64,000 bases of DNA, taken from assembly GCA_026874595.1 (NCBI GenBank), contig CM049320.1:8869464-8933463 (forward strand), written 5' to 3'. Positions 11,645-22,369 of the stretch are shown piece after piece. Each line of letters opens with the position of its first letter. Position 1 is the first letter of the stretch. This DNA comes from Sipunculus nudus (taxonomy: Eukaryota; Annelida; Sipuncula; Golfingiida; Sipunculidae). Both the position numbers and the translations under genes were made by a program. The notes beneath the pieces were generated by a model. That model saw only the letters and a program-made list of their open reading frames with translations. It did not search any database and was not told the DNA's origin.

Positions 11645-11930
11645 GCTTGACGTGTGCATAAAAGTAAATATTTCCTTATTTGGTAATACCGTAAACATGG
11701 CTGTATATGGGGTTTTCCATAGTAAATGCACGATCATTCACAGACATGGATGCTGACATCAGCCTCCTTACGGTTACGGGCTGACATCAGACTCCTTTCA
11801 GGCCGAACTGTGTCAATATCGATCACTATAAAACACCGCACCAACAATAATACACTGAGATGTGGCAGCTCTGTACGTCTAAATCTGGTTGTCCTAATGG
11901 TCAATACAAACATACCTGAACAGTATATGC
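11645..11930 (+). repeat. Dispersed repeat, inverted partner at 28.6 kb
   Basis: Over about 270 bases this is the reverse complement of 28583-28860. Shared blocks include AGTAAATATTTCCTTATTTGG, the 'GGATGCTGACATCAGC' pair and 'CACTGAGATGTGGCAGCTCTGT'. It contains an internal inverted motif (GCTGACATCAGCC ... GGGCTGACATCAGAC). The open frame across it is not conserved as protein. It could be a SINE or MITE, but no diagnostic ends are visible. Confidence 0.75.
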
Positions 11931-13840
11931 ATATTTGTAATAAAAAATTACATATGCATGTATATAATAATTATAATAATAATAATAGTTTGTGATAATA
12001 ATAATGTATTATAATGTGCCCTATTATATATACTAGTTATATTTTTAATCAAAGCTAATCATTAACTGGAAAGCAAGGTGCAAATATCTCCACCAATAAG
12101 AACAGAAAAGTTCGAATCGACCATTTGTATGAATCTACGATACCAGGAGTCAGCAAACAATTAAATTGCAGGTGCAGCCGCCTGTGGCAGATAGCAGTAC
12201 TACGTAAGCTTTATAAATTGATGTTCTTGGGTACTTGGTTTAGACATTTCGGTGATGGTGTAGCACTGGGCATGCATGGATAAGGCACATTGCAATTTAT
12301 TTTAGGTTCTAAATATTTTGATGCTAGTTTACCTGTTTGTTATGACGTAAAAAATGCTGAAAAACAAATTTTGAGAGAAATTCATGTAAACCGAATGAGA
12401 ACAATCTACGGGCAGACAGAGGTATCGTGTGTCTATGTAGTGAGTATAGGTTCCAAATATTATCGACAAATTCCACTGTCTTTCTGTATGATCTTGAGGA
12501 ACACTAGCAAAACAACAGGAACTTGAATGCATAATATAAAAAAGTAGGACCCATCAGGAATGAAACGACTGTGCTCGACTTTAGGGATTGTCATTTTAAA
12601 AAGGAAAATTTGAAACTCCTGACTTTTAAAATTCATGAACACTGAGAGTTTTTGGTGTGCATTATAAAAGCATGTATACTAATATTTTAGGCATTACTGT
12701 AAAAATTATAGCTTCTGAGTGAGATAGCAAAACTAAGAAAATTTCTGTCATGTACAAGATTTGTACAATATATACATGTACAGATATCAAGTCTGTTTTT
12801 AGAATATATTACTACTAAGAAAAACCTTAAAATGAATTGCAGGTCAGTATTACCGGGAAGAATATGATAATTATCTCATCATCCATACAAAAACTATGTA
12901 AAAATGTTACACAGCGATCCTTGCAAATCATCTGGTATTATATAAATTCAAATGTTATGTTCAAAAGTGTTTGGTAATATTCAAAAGGTGACCCCGGTGT
13001 GAACTACTATCGATATGGATGGACATAAAATGAATCTTTTATCACATATTTGTTATTTCATTTTTTATGACCCTTTTCGTTGTAATTTTAAAAAAAGGAA
13101 AATAATGAGACAAAATGACAAGCATTACTGTAACATTCTGGCATTAATTAATTGTAGTTGCTAAGATAACAAAACCAAGAATGGTTGTATAGAAAAAAAA
13201 GAAAGGGGCTTTTGGCTTTCAATTTTGCGGAATGTTGCATGGGTAATGAGCGAAAGAAGAAAAACATATATAATTTTGGAACAAATATTCGGTACTTCTC
13301 CATAAAAACCGATCCGCCCTACAGTTTAAACATGTTTTCCTATAGGTCCATGGCTGACTTTTCAACAAAACTACATTAAAATTGAGAATTCTCTTAGATT
13401 GTTTTTGTAAACATCAAAGAACTTTTAACTTTCATGGGATTCAGTGAAAAACTGAGAACGACGTCATAAAGCGGCTTGTTGTCGTGACAAGTTATGTTTA
13501 CTGGCTGTGTTTTGGAAGGTGGAGATGCCTGGAGGTTGGCTTGGATGCTGATATATACATTTCATCGGAGGTATGCGGGCTGTGAGTGCTTTCTAGTTTT
13601 CATCGCCCCCTAGAAACATCAGTACATGACATTATGGGGGTATTGTTAATAAGATTAGAATGAAATTAGCCATACGATAAGAATAAAATATTATTATCAA
13701 GCTTTATAAACTTCTCTTTTAATTTTTACGTGTTATCATGTATACTGAAAATTAATATACTGTCAAATAAACTATATGTCGCAATGGACATTAGACATTT
13801 ATCTTTTTCTGAAGTCATAGTTACTTTATCATACATATAT
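11931..13840. other. Intergenic, no supported gene
   Basis: AT-rich with scattered short ORFs that lack splice context. A slightly GC-richer block at 13450-13620 has a GACGTCAT (CRE-like) motif, but no credible coding exon. Confidence 0.4.
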
Positions 13841-13847
13841 CACAGGC

Positions 13848-14130
13848 GAAATTAGAATCCAGGCGGACTTAAAATCCGCCTAGGTGAGATTGAAATTTTG
13901 ATTCCGCCTAGAAGAGATTAAAATCCTGTTATGATTATATTTAGGATTTCAATATATTTACATATATGTCACTGGCGAAATTAGAATCCTGGCGGATTTA
14001 TAAGGCGAGATTGAAATTTTGATTCTGCCTAGGCGAGATTAAAATCCTATAATGATTGAAAGCCTAGGTGAGATTGAAATTTTGATTCCGCCTAGGCGAG
14101 ATTAAAATGCTGTTATGATTAAAATCCTAT
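13848..14130. repeat. Imperfect tandem repeat with CGCCTAGGCG palindromes
   Basis: Three diverged units with spacing of about 100-120 bases. The recurring words are GGCGAAATTAGAATCC, GATTGAAATTTTGATTC and GCCTAGGCGAGATTAAAATC. The CGCCTAGGCG core is a perfect 10-base palindrome. No coding sense. Confidence 0.85.
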
Positions 14131-14367
14131 CTATTAACCCATGGCCTTTGATGTTTATTAAGTCACATCACATGGACAGTTATGGTCACTCCATTAATCA
14201 GGTTTATGGATGATTAAAGAAAACACCTGTACTGCACTAACTAGCTGAAACATACCTGTTTCTTCCTTGCCCCTTTTAGCTAATAAAAAGCCATAATTTA
14301 ATGTTATTTGCCAGGGCAAAATGAAACTTGAAAAAAAAATCAGACTGAAAATATGCCTGTGTTTTTA

Positions 14368-14850
14368 GCTCAGCTAACTGTAAGTCATCGGAGCTGTAGT
14401 GATCAATCTTTGTCCGGCGTCCGTCCAGTTGTCCGGCCGTCTAGATGCCCGCCGTTTGTCCGTTTACAGCGCACAAATCGTAACCGTTAGACCTAGTAAC
14501 CTCTTACTGTATATCCAGGGAGGTCCTGGGCAAATCTCCTCGGAAACCCGAAATTAGGTCATGGTGACATATTTTGTGACCTACGGGCCGAAAACATGAT
14601 TTTTGAGCACCAAGACAGTCAAACGGGGTACAAATTATATCCATTAGGCCTAGAAACCTCGAACCTAACATTTTGAGAGATCTTAGGCAAATGTCCTTGG
14701 AAACCTGAAACTAGGTAACTGTGACCTATATTCTGCGACCTATAGAAAAAAGATGTTGTATGAACACCTTGAATGTCAATTTGTGACAAATCGTATCTGT
14801 TAGGCCAAGAATCTCCTTACACTATTTCCTGAGAGGCTCTAGGCAAATCT
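14368..14850 (+). mobile_element. 5' part of a TTTTAGCTCAGCTG-family element, truncated
   Basis: It starts TTTTTAGCTCAGCTAACTG, with the hairpin partner AAGTCATCGGAGC, then the usual TTTGTCCGGCGTCCGTCC tract. It continues into tandem blocks, each with AAATCGTAACCGTTAGACC-like, GGCAAATCTCCTCGGAAACC-like and TTCTGCGACCTA-like text. No 3' end with CCATGGGTC is found. The sequence passes into a LINE fragment at about 14850. Confidence 0.7.
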
Positions 14851-16790
14851 AGAGTTACTAGAGAGACAAGAGTGGTCAGATGTGCAAGACATTAAAAATA
14901 TTGATGAGGCATGGTCTAATTTCAGAAGGAAATTTATTACTGTTCTTGATACCTTGACACCCTTCAGGGAAATAAGGCTGAAACAGAGGACAGAGCCATA
15001 GTGTACAGGTATAATTTTATAGGCTAGTTATTTATGTAGAAGACTTAAATATAATAAGTGAATCTCAAGCAGGCTACAGGAAGGGATATAGTACCATAGA
15101 TAATGCCTTTGTATTGCAAGCTTTAGTACAAAAATATTTATCAAAAAGGCGAGGCAGGTTTTACTGAATATATGTTGACTTCTCAACAGCTTTTGACAGT
15201 GTACAACATGACTTTTTATGGTATGTACTTTTGAAATCTGGTATAAATGGTAAAATGCTTTAAGTACTCGAAAATTCTCCCTGTTTATAAATGAATATTT
15301 TGATACTTTGCATACTTCAGATTGTAAGGGAATTTATATAGACGAACGTCTCCCAAATATTATAACACTGATGTTTGCAGATGATATTGTAAATTTTAGT
15401 GATACAGTTGGTAGACTTCAAAAGCAAATTGATCATTTACAAGATTTCTCTAATAAATATGGAATGAAGATAAATCTTGATAAAACTAAAATCATGGTCT
15501 TTAGAAAAGGTGGTACACTGAAAAAGGTAGAAACATGGTATATCGGAGGAAAAAAACTTGATGTTGTACCACATTACAAATATCTCGGTATTGTTTTTTC
15601 TAACGGGTTATCATGGACTAAAACACAGAAACAACAGGTTATGCAAGCAAACAAAGCTGTGTGTGTTATAAAGAATTTCCAAAAAAAATGTAAGTATTTA
15701 AGTGTGAATCACTTGTTTTATCTATTTGATAACTTGGTAGTACCTATTCTGATTTATGGAAGCGAGTTATGGGGGTTTACTAAAATAGAAATAATTGAAA
15801 GAGTACACATTAAATTTTGTAAGTATGTGTTAAATGTGGGAATTAACACTGCAAATTCAGCGGCACTAGGAGACTGTGGAAGGTATCCTCTATTTGTAAC
15901 CTATTCAATAAGATGCATAAAGTACTGGTTAAAGATATTACAAATGGCAGACAAAAGATACCCAAGGCACCTATATAATTTGATGGTAAAGTTAGATGAA
16001 CAATGAAAAATAACTTGGGCAACTCATATAAGAATATTATTGTTTAAAACAGGCTTTGGTTATGTTTGGTTAGCACAGTCTGTGGGAAATAGCAACATTT
16101 TAATAACAAATTTCAAACAGAGACTAAAGGATATAGCAATGCAAGAATGGCAAGAAGATATAACCTTATGTAATAAGTTGGATTTCTATGGGTCTTTTAA
16201 ATCAATGCTGACAGTAGAGAAGTATATTTTATGTGTTCCTAACAAATGTCATAGACAGGCACTTGCCAAATTACGATGTTCAAATCACAAATTATCCATT
16301 GAAACTGGCAGACATCAGGGAATAGCAAAAGAAGAAAGAATTTGTATGTATTGTTTTAATAGAGGATTTAATGTATTAGAAGATGAAAGTCACTTCATGC
16401 TTGAATGTCCTATGTATATATAGATCTGAGGGTTAAGTACTTAAGAGCTGACTTACTAGAACCAAATGAACACAATTTAAAGAAACTTTTTTAATTTAAT
16501 TGAACCATGTGAGATAGCTAGTGTTGCAGCATTTGTATATCATTCATTTAGAAGGAGAGAACAATCATTGGGTAATTAATGTATTAAGTGTTAACCTTGA
16601 ACCATTGATGGCAGATTAATGACCTGATTTATAATTGGATATTTTTATTGTATTATTTGTTCATGTTTTGTTTAAATGACAATTTGATATTTATAGTGTA
16701 TTACTATGTTAATGTTTCTTTTTTTTTTTTAACTTTGGGCCTGAGGCCTTTTCCTGAATAAACTTATTCTATTCTATAATTTTATATTTG
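14850..16790 (+). mobile_element. Non-LTR retrotransposon (LINE) copy, ORF2 reverse transcriptase region
   Basis: This is a 5'-truncated LINE. A post-endonuclease linker-like stretch (RQEWSDVQDIKNIDEAWSNF, then LKQRTEPW) lies near 14860-15000. RT block 1-2 follows (ESQAGYRKGYSTIDNAF, IYVDFSTAFDSVQ) at 15060-15220, then the catalytic MFADDIVNFSD box near 15370. After that come KINLDKTKIMVF, PHYKYLGIVFS and YGSELWGF, and near 16340-16415 a zinc-knuckle-like C-x2-C...H-x4-C (CMYCF...HFMLEC). The GVPQG-type RT motif is missing, consistent with an internal deletion near 15260-15300. The 3' end is CTGAGGCCTTTTCCTGAATA followed by an (ATTCT)-type tail at 16765-16785. The FADD/YLG/SELWG text resembles I-superfamily (Nimb-like) LINEs of molluscs; the clade call is tentative. 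Confidence 0.85.
15308..16423 (+). pseudogene. LINE ORF2 fragment, RT palm to C-terminal zinc knuckle
   Basis: One reading frame runs from about 15308 to the TAG at 16423 with a single internal TGA at 16004-16006. It covers RT from just before FADD to the C-terminal C-C-H-C motif. The frame is well kept over 1.1 kb, so this copy is moderately young despite upstream deletions. Protein order: FADD catalytic pair, thumb with YLG, SELWG, then a connector and the zinc knuckle. It is not a host gene. Confidence 0.8.
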
Positions 16791-16839
16791 ATCAAACAAA
16801 GAGATTCCTACATAGCAAAATAATAAAAAAAAAAAGAAA

Positions 16840-18350
16840 AATAAGTTAGACTTTGAATAATTTTTCATTTTAGAAATAAGGTCATATACGAAAAGAATAA
16901 AGCCAAACTTCAATATTATGTGAATGCAGTAAATGAAAATCAGAATCATCCCAAAAAAATATGGAACATACTTAGAGGCATCAAAGAATGAATCTAGTAA
17001 TATTGGGTTAAAAATAGGCAGTGACCTATGTTTTGATAAGTTAAATTTGCTAATCACTTCAAAAACTTCTTTACTAATAATGCTTCCAAACTTCTTGATA
17101 AACTGCCCACTTCATCTAATCTTTACGGCCAATCTTACATCGAAAGTTTTTATCCAAATAAAAAAATTACAAGAAACTTGTTCTGCTCCAGTATCTACAG
17201 AACATGTGACAACAATTTTGAGTAGGATTAGGCACAGAAGGCCACAAAACTTGACAACTTACCAGCTAGATTTGTAAAGGACAGTGCAATTATTACTGCG
17301 AAATCTTTGACTCATATTATAAATCTATCCTTGGGTGCAGGGGCATTTCCTTAAGACTTGAAGAAAGCCAGGGTAGTCCCACTACATAAAAAGGAGAGTA
17401 AAACGGATCCAGGTAATTACAGCCTGTGTCTGTTTTAAACAATTACCAACGTGTCCGAGAGAATAGTACATTATCAACGTAACAGTTATCTAAATGAACA
17501 TAACCTACTATTTGATCTCCAGTCAGGTTTCAGGTTATCATATTCTACAGTTATCTGTTTAATTCACCTGACAGATTACATAAAATCATAATGTGACAAG
17601 GGCAAATATTGTGGTATATGGTTATATTGGATTTTAAAAAAAGCGTTTGATACTGTAAATAATGGACTTTTATTAACCAAACCTAAATATATTGGTCTAA
17701 ATGAAATGGCAGTAATTGTTTTAAGTCTTATCTAATCGAAAGAACTCAGGTTGTTGACATTGATGGTGTTCTGTCTTGGGAGAAACCCATAACATGTGGA
17801 GTGCCACAGGGGTCTATTTTAGGACCTCTTTTGTGTTTGCTATATATAAATGACATGCCTGTTGTAGTATCATGTAAACTTTTCCTGAATGCAGATTATT
17901 CTGCACTCCTGGTTTCAGGGGAAAACAGTATTGTGGTAGAAGAGAGATTGGACAATGAACTATATACACTCAGATGAAGATTGGTTAATTGATAACAAAT
18001 TATCTTTACATATAGGAAAATCAGAATCCATATTATTTGCTTCTAAGAAACGGTGCTTCTAAAGGAAATGAGTCTGTTATAAAGATAGTATACAATGCAA
18101 AGTACTTAGGAGTTGAACTGGATCAGTCATTGGCTGGTACTATGATAGCAAAAAAAAGTACTCTAAAGCAGCACATGCACACAAGTTCCTTTACAGAAAC
18201 ACAAAATTTCAATCTGAAAACAAAAAGTTACTTATTTCTTCTCTGATACAGTGTCATTATATATGATTATGCTTATTCAGCTTAGTACAGTGGGCTTTCA
18301 ATAAAACTGAAGCTTAGTTTGCAGACCATCCAAAATAGAGTAATACGATG
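16840..18350 (+). mobile_element. Second LINE copy, CR1/Jockey-like RT, heavily decayed
   Basis: A different LINE from its upstream neighbour. Visible in several frames are KAKLQYYVNAVNENQNHPKKIWNIL-like text (16900), then LPARFVKDSAIITAKSLTHI (17260) and RVVPLHKKESKTDPGNYS (17370). The block FDLQSGFR follows (17510), then the RT box CGVPQGSILGPLLC (17800) and a weakened catalytic box, LNADYSALLV (17885), where A-D-D has become A-D-Y. The end reads LSLQTIQNRVIRW (18310). Frames are interrupted several times. Homology stops at about 18350, where minus-strand LINE sequence follows. Confidence 0.8.
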
Positions 18351-18489
18351 GAAGGTATAATGGGAATGCGGTCCCGTTATAAAGGTGTAATGGAATGCAC
18401 CTTGACACGCTGATCACCGTTATACACGGAAAAGATGCAATACATGTTCAGATAACACTGAACCTCCTATTTTAATATGTTCACTGGAA

Positions 18490-19400
18490 ATCTTGTCTGC
18501 ACCAGCAGCCTTACCGTTTTAAATTTTCAGAAAAGTGTTTTTAATTGTTGGATTTGTTAGAATTTTCTTCCAGTTTATTTGAAGCGTCTCTGTATAAGGT
18601 TTACTGTAACATACTAATTTGCTTATGGACGCTACAACCGGAAGATGATCCGACCCATTACGATAATCATCATCTAATATCTCACAGTACATAACATCTT
18701 GTATTCTATCTTTCGACAATACAATATGGTCAATTAAAGTCCCACGAGTACCACTTTCATAGGGATCAAATGTATAACCGGGTCCCTTACACATACCATG
18801 TACAGTTAAAGATATGAAATCGTTATCTGACAAAAACTATTAAATGCTACACTTCTACTAGACTGTTTCCCTGGAAATCTTGACTTCACATTTGAAGTCA
18901 CCTAAAAATATAACATCTCCATGAACAGAATACTTATTATACAGATCATATAATGATTCTATGTTTGATTTGTACTGAGATATACTGTAGTTTCAGCTGG
19001 GTATATATACCCCAAAAATATAAGTATTCTCAAGACTATTGCAATCTAAGCAAATTCCTATTATTCTATCATCTGTTAGTTCTTGTACAGGACATGTATT
19101 GATGGCTAAAGATTTCTTGTCAATATTGAGACACCTCCCTTACCTCTGTAAGTATCACAACGATCTGTTAAGTCACATATTCCAAATAAATTATAATTTG
19201 CGTGTAGTGTTGATAAAAATCTAGATTATCCGGACGTAGCCAGTGTTCACTGACTACACAGATGTCTATTGCTTTTTCATCAAGAATTCTAGTACACATG
19301 CAAATACGTTGAACCGTACATGGCTCCACGTATGTTGTAACATGCAATTGTAACAGTTTCAATATCTGCAGAGATATTTTTATCCAATAATTTTACAAAC
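18490..19400 (-). mobile_element. LINE endonuclease (APE/EEP) region on the minus strand
   Basis: Read on the minus strand, 19362-19168 gives IDICVVSEHWL and 18833-18519 gives YESGTRGTLIDHIVLSKDRI and RNGSDHLPVVASI. These are the start (E of the EHWL box) and the C-terminal D-H/S-D-H parts of an apurinic-like endonuclease of CR1/Jockey-like LINEs. The middle is broken. It lies between two plus-strand LINE parts, so this block is inverted relative to both neighbours. Confidence 0.75.
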
Positions 19401-19639
19401 TTTCTATATATTCATACACTATAGTATGATTACAGTGTTGATTAACAAAATACAACATAAAATTCTAATCTTTCTGTTTCTGGTGCCATCTTATGGCATA
19501 GCTATGTGGAGATAGCCACGAACCCCCACGAGGCAAGAAATGTTTATATATTGGAAAGGAGTCACCACAATTACCTGCACAGACTAGCCAAGATAAAACT
19601 TCACAGTTATCCCCACCACCAGCTAAAGTACATTATACA

Positions 19640-20045
19640 TGTAAAATGCTCATCCTAGAATGATTATTGGTTACAATCAGTTTAAATATACGGATAATCA
19701 AACAGTATCTTACACGGTAGATCAACTGAAATTTGGTCATATGCACAATATTATACATCGAAATGCACCGAGATACTTAAAGGATTACATGGATTTGGTT
19801 ATATGCATTACAGTTATAGGACAAAATATAGTGAACTGTCATGTTCAATGCCCAGGGTTAAAGGATTTGGTAAAAGCTCATTTCATTTTGCAGGTATTTG
19901 TCTATGGAAAAGTTTTCCACTTTCAGTCAAGCAGTATGAAAGCAAATATGTTTAAAAAAAAACAATTGAAATTATTTTTATGAAACAAACTGAAAACAGA
20001 AGAAGACAGTTTTTATATTTAATTTTAATAAATCAACCAACGTAC
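19640..20045 (+). mobile_element. LINE ORF2 C-terminal end and 3' UTR
   Basis: The frame at 19660-19983 contains VDQLKFGHMHNIIHRNAPRY and, with frame slips, a KSLPLSVKQYESKYVFKK-like end. That is the usual C-terminal text of CR1/Jockey-type ORF2 just before the stop. It would complete the element interrupted at 18350, or be the sense half of the copy whose endonuclease lies inverted at 18490-19400. Confidence 0.65.
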
Positions 20046-20880
20046 GTTCATTTAATTAGATACACAAGCCACTGGTTTACTATTGGTGTATTTGACGAAT
20101 GTAGCATGTTTATTAAGAAATAGCAGGGCACACACAATGTCTTATTTGGATTTTTATGTAAATGTTTTAGATCTAATGTCTCATTTTAATTTTTAGTTAA
20201 TTCTTAAGAAAACTTTCAATGAGTTAAGATTTTATAAAGTAAGTTTTTATATTTTTACTATTTTAGTAACTGTATTTCAAGTCACATGTTGTCATATGTT
20301 GCCGTATTATTGTTATTCTCTCGAGAACCACATAGGAAATGCGTTTAAGTAATACTTATATGTGTTATCCTCGGTAACATTTATATGTATGTTGCACATG
20401 TTTATTTATTTAACCTATTAAACTCTTTCTCTCATTGTTTAACCAAGACACTGTGGATAATATAAATATATAAGTAGTCAATATTATGCCTGGTTAATCA
20501 TGAACCAGTACTTATAAATGCTGCACATATTATTATCCTTGGACCTTGCATGGTTATATGTAATAAATAGAGAAAACACGTGATCCTAAAAGCACACACA
20601 GATAAATACATCACGGAGGAACTTAGGCGATAACCAGGTTCATTATAAATCAATTATCAGACAGACACCCGTGTTGTACTGGCAATAATGATCGAGATTA
20701 GGTTGGTTTCCAAACGGACCGACTGAACGAATTTCCGTGTTTATGGTTAACTCGTGGCCTTATTTCTGGCCGTGAACCACTGATCCAATAATCGCTCTTT
20801 GTGTATTCCTGGGGTGTTGACATTGTCACCTACGTATATCCCCACGAGAGCCAGGAAGGAGGGTCCACACAAACCCACCT
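20046..20880. other. Upstream flank of gene 2, nothing recognised
   Basis: AT-rich to about 20620, then rising GC and CpG toward the promoter at 20.9 kb. No gene or repeat could be supported. Confidence 0.45.
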
Positions 20881-20940
20881 TTGTTTACAAATACGCCAAG
20901 TCTGACAGCTCTGGGGAAGCACCTGCGGGAATCCCGTTAG

Positions 20941-20987
20941 GGGTCAGAGGTCAGCGGAAGTGATGTCATAATGGTGTCAACATGGCG
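20941..20987 (+). promoter_or_regulatory. TATA-less core promoter cluster of gene 2
   Basis: A compact run of motifs. GGGTCAGAGGTCA (20941-20953) is a DR1 nuclear-receptor type site. GCGGAAGTG (20954-20962) is ETS-like. TGATGTCA overlaps it at 20961-20968 and is CRE/ATF-like. CAACATGGCG (20978-20987) is YY1-like. The ATG inside the last motif would open a two-codon uORF, ATG GCG TAA, if transcription starts upstream of it. No TATA box at the right distance. The coding ATG is 80 bases further on, so the start site is probably near 20960-21000 (inference). Confidence 0.6.
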
Positions 20988-21067
20988 TAAAGCCCAAACA
21001 AAGCCGCACGAAAGACGTTCATTCATTCAAGTTCCGATTTGACGTCTGGGGCCGGGAATAGGCCACC

Positions 21068-21319
21068 ATGTATGTCTCCAAAGCTAAACGTAATATAGAA
21101 CTACAGGATTTATGTGAACAGCAAGAAAAGCGTGAACGGTTTTTGGAAAGGCAAGCACAACATACGATGGTTGGGGTGTCCGTCAGCCCCGAGCAGCCAG
21201 CTGATGGGGGTGATGGGTTTGTCCCCGAAGAACTGCCGGATGGGTTCTGTATCAGCCCCCACAGGGTTGTAAGATCCCCCAGCACGGGAAAAGAAGATAA
21301 CGCAGTCAGACCGGCCCAG
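21068..21319 (+). CDS. First coding exon of gene 2, unknown protein
   Basis: The ATG sits in GGCCACCATGT, a strong Kozak context. The frame is open for exactly 84 codons to CCCAG|GTAGGT, a consensus donor, leaving phase 0. Translation begins MYVSKAKRNIELQDLCEQQE and continues KRERFLERQAQ, a charged stretch of about 30 residues likely helical or coiled-coil. A Pro/Gly/Glu-rich, low-order segment follows (SPEQPADGGDG, FVPEELPDGFCISPHR, VVRSPSTGKED). The SP dipeptides could be kinase sites. No signal peptide or transmembrane segment. GC and CpG are higher than the surroundings, as for an unmethylated promoter-exon. I do not recognise the protein. Minus-strand frames here are shadows. The next exon should be downstream in phase 0. 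Confidence 0.75.
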
Positions 21320-22365
21320 GTAGGTCGCAGAATGTATTCTGATGTCATTGACATGCACATGATTTTATTGTTCACATGTCACCCCATGTTGTTGTTAAAT
21401 ACCGTAAACATCCCAAACAAAAAGATTAATACAAAACAAACAGGGGTTTACCTAATCCTCCCATTTAGTTTATAAAACCAGTTATTGCATTGTGTCAGGT
21501 CTGGTTTTCATAATTTGTACATCTTATGAAAAAATATATAATGATTTAATCATATTTAAAAAAAAAAGAGAGAAATGTCTTAAATTGTACATTTATAATT
21601 TATTTATTTATTTGAAACCAAAAATTAAAACACATTTTGCATTTTTTAGGGGGATTTTTGCGGGATTTGTTTTGTATTCCCTTCATTTGGTTTTAATTTT
21701 TTTTTGCATGATAGCATCATTTTTCTTCCTTTTGTGCCCATAAACAAAATGAATACACTTGTTAACTTACACAAACTCATTTATAAATATAGTTAATATT
21801 GTCAGTTGAAAATTGAAATGTTTATGAATGATTCACATTTGTAATATAAATGCTGCAATATACATTAATGTATATATTACTCTTGTTTTTATGCAATTTA
21901 TTAAAACAACAAACCAATCAAGCCAATAGTGCACCTGCATTTATTGTGCATGTGTGTAATTCATTATAATATTTATTATGGATTTGGCTTATTGCACAGT
22001 TTGGGAAAGTTGTTCATTCATTTCAGTTAATTTCATTTTGCATGATTCATTGATATTCAAGTAAAAGTTATTGGGTACATCTCTAGTAAAAATGGAACAT
22101 TTCACTGGGGCAAGTGAAACTTCATTAATATGACAACCTCCCTTTAAAAAAAATGATCATGTCATAAGGGTGGTCAGGTATTTGTTATTTGTCATTACAT
22201 GGTGTGCTGTCTGGGTGGCTGTGATGACAGGGTGGTAATGTTACAGGAGTGGTCATAAAGCTAGGTTTATTTGGTCTGTTTGAATGTGTTTGTTTGTGTG
22301 CAGGTTGCACAAAGAGAATCTCTGATCTCCTAGGTGCCGAACCAAGTATACATGAATAGAAAGAA
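21320..22365 (+). other. Start of putative intron 1 of gene 2
   Basis: GTAGGT donor at 21320, then AT-rich sequence with T- and A-runs. No exon supported. Confidence 0.5.
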
Positions 22366-22369
22366 AGGT

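Noticed and set aside
11726-11995. 89-codon frame in the 11.65-kb repeat
   Set aside because: The inverted partner at 28.6 kb does not keep the same protein, so the frame is a by-product of a non-coding repeat.
21110-21375. Minus-strand frames opposite exon 1 of gene 2
   Set aside because: Shadows of the plus-strand exon, which has the Kozak start and consensus donor.
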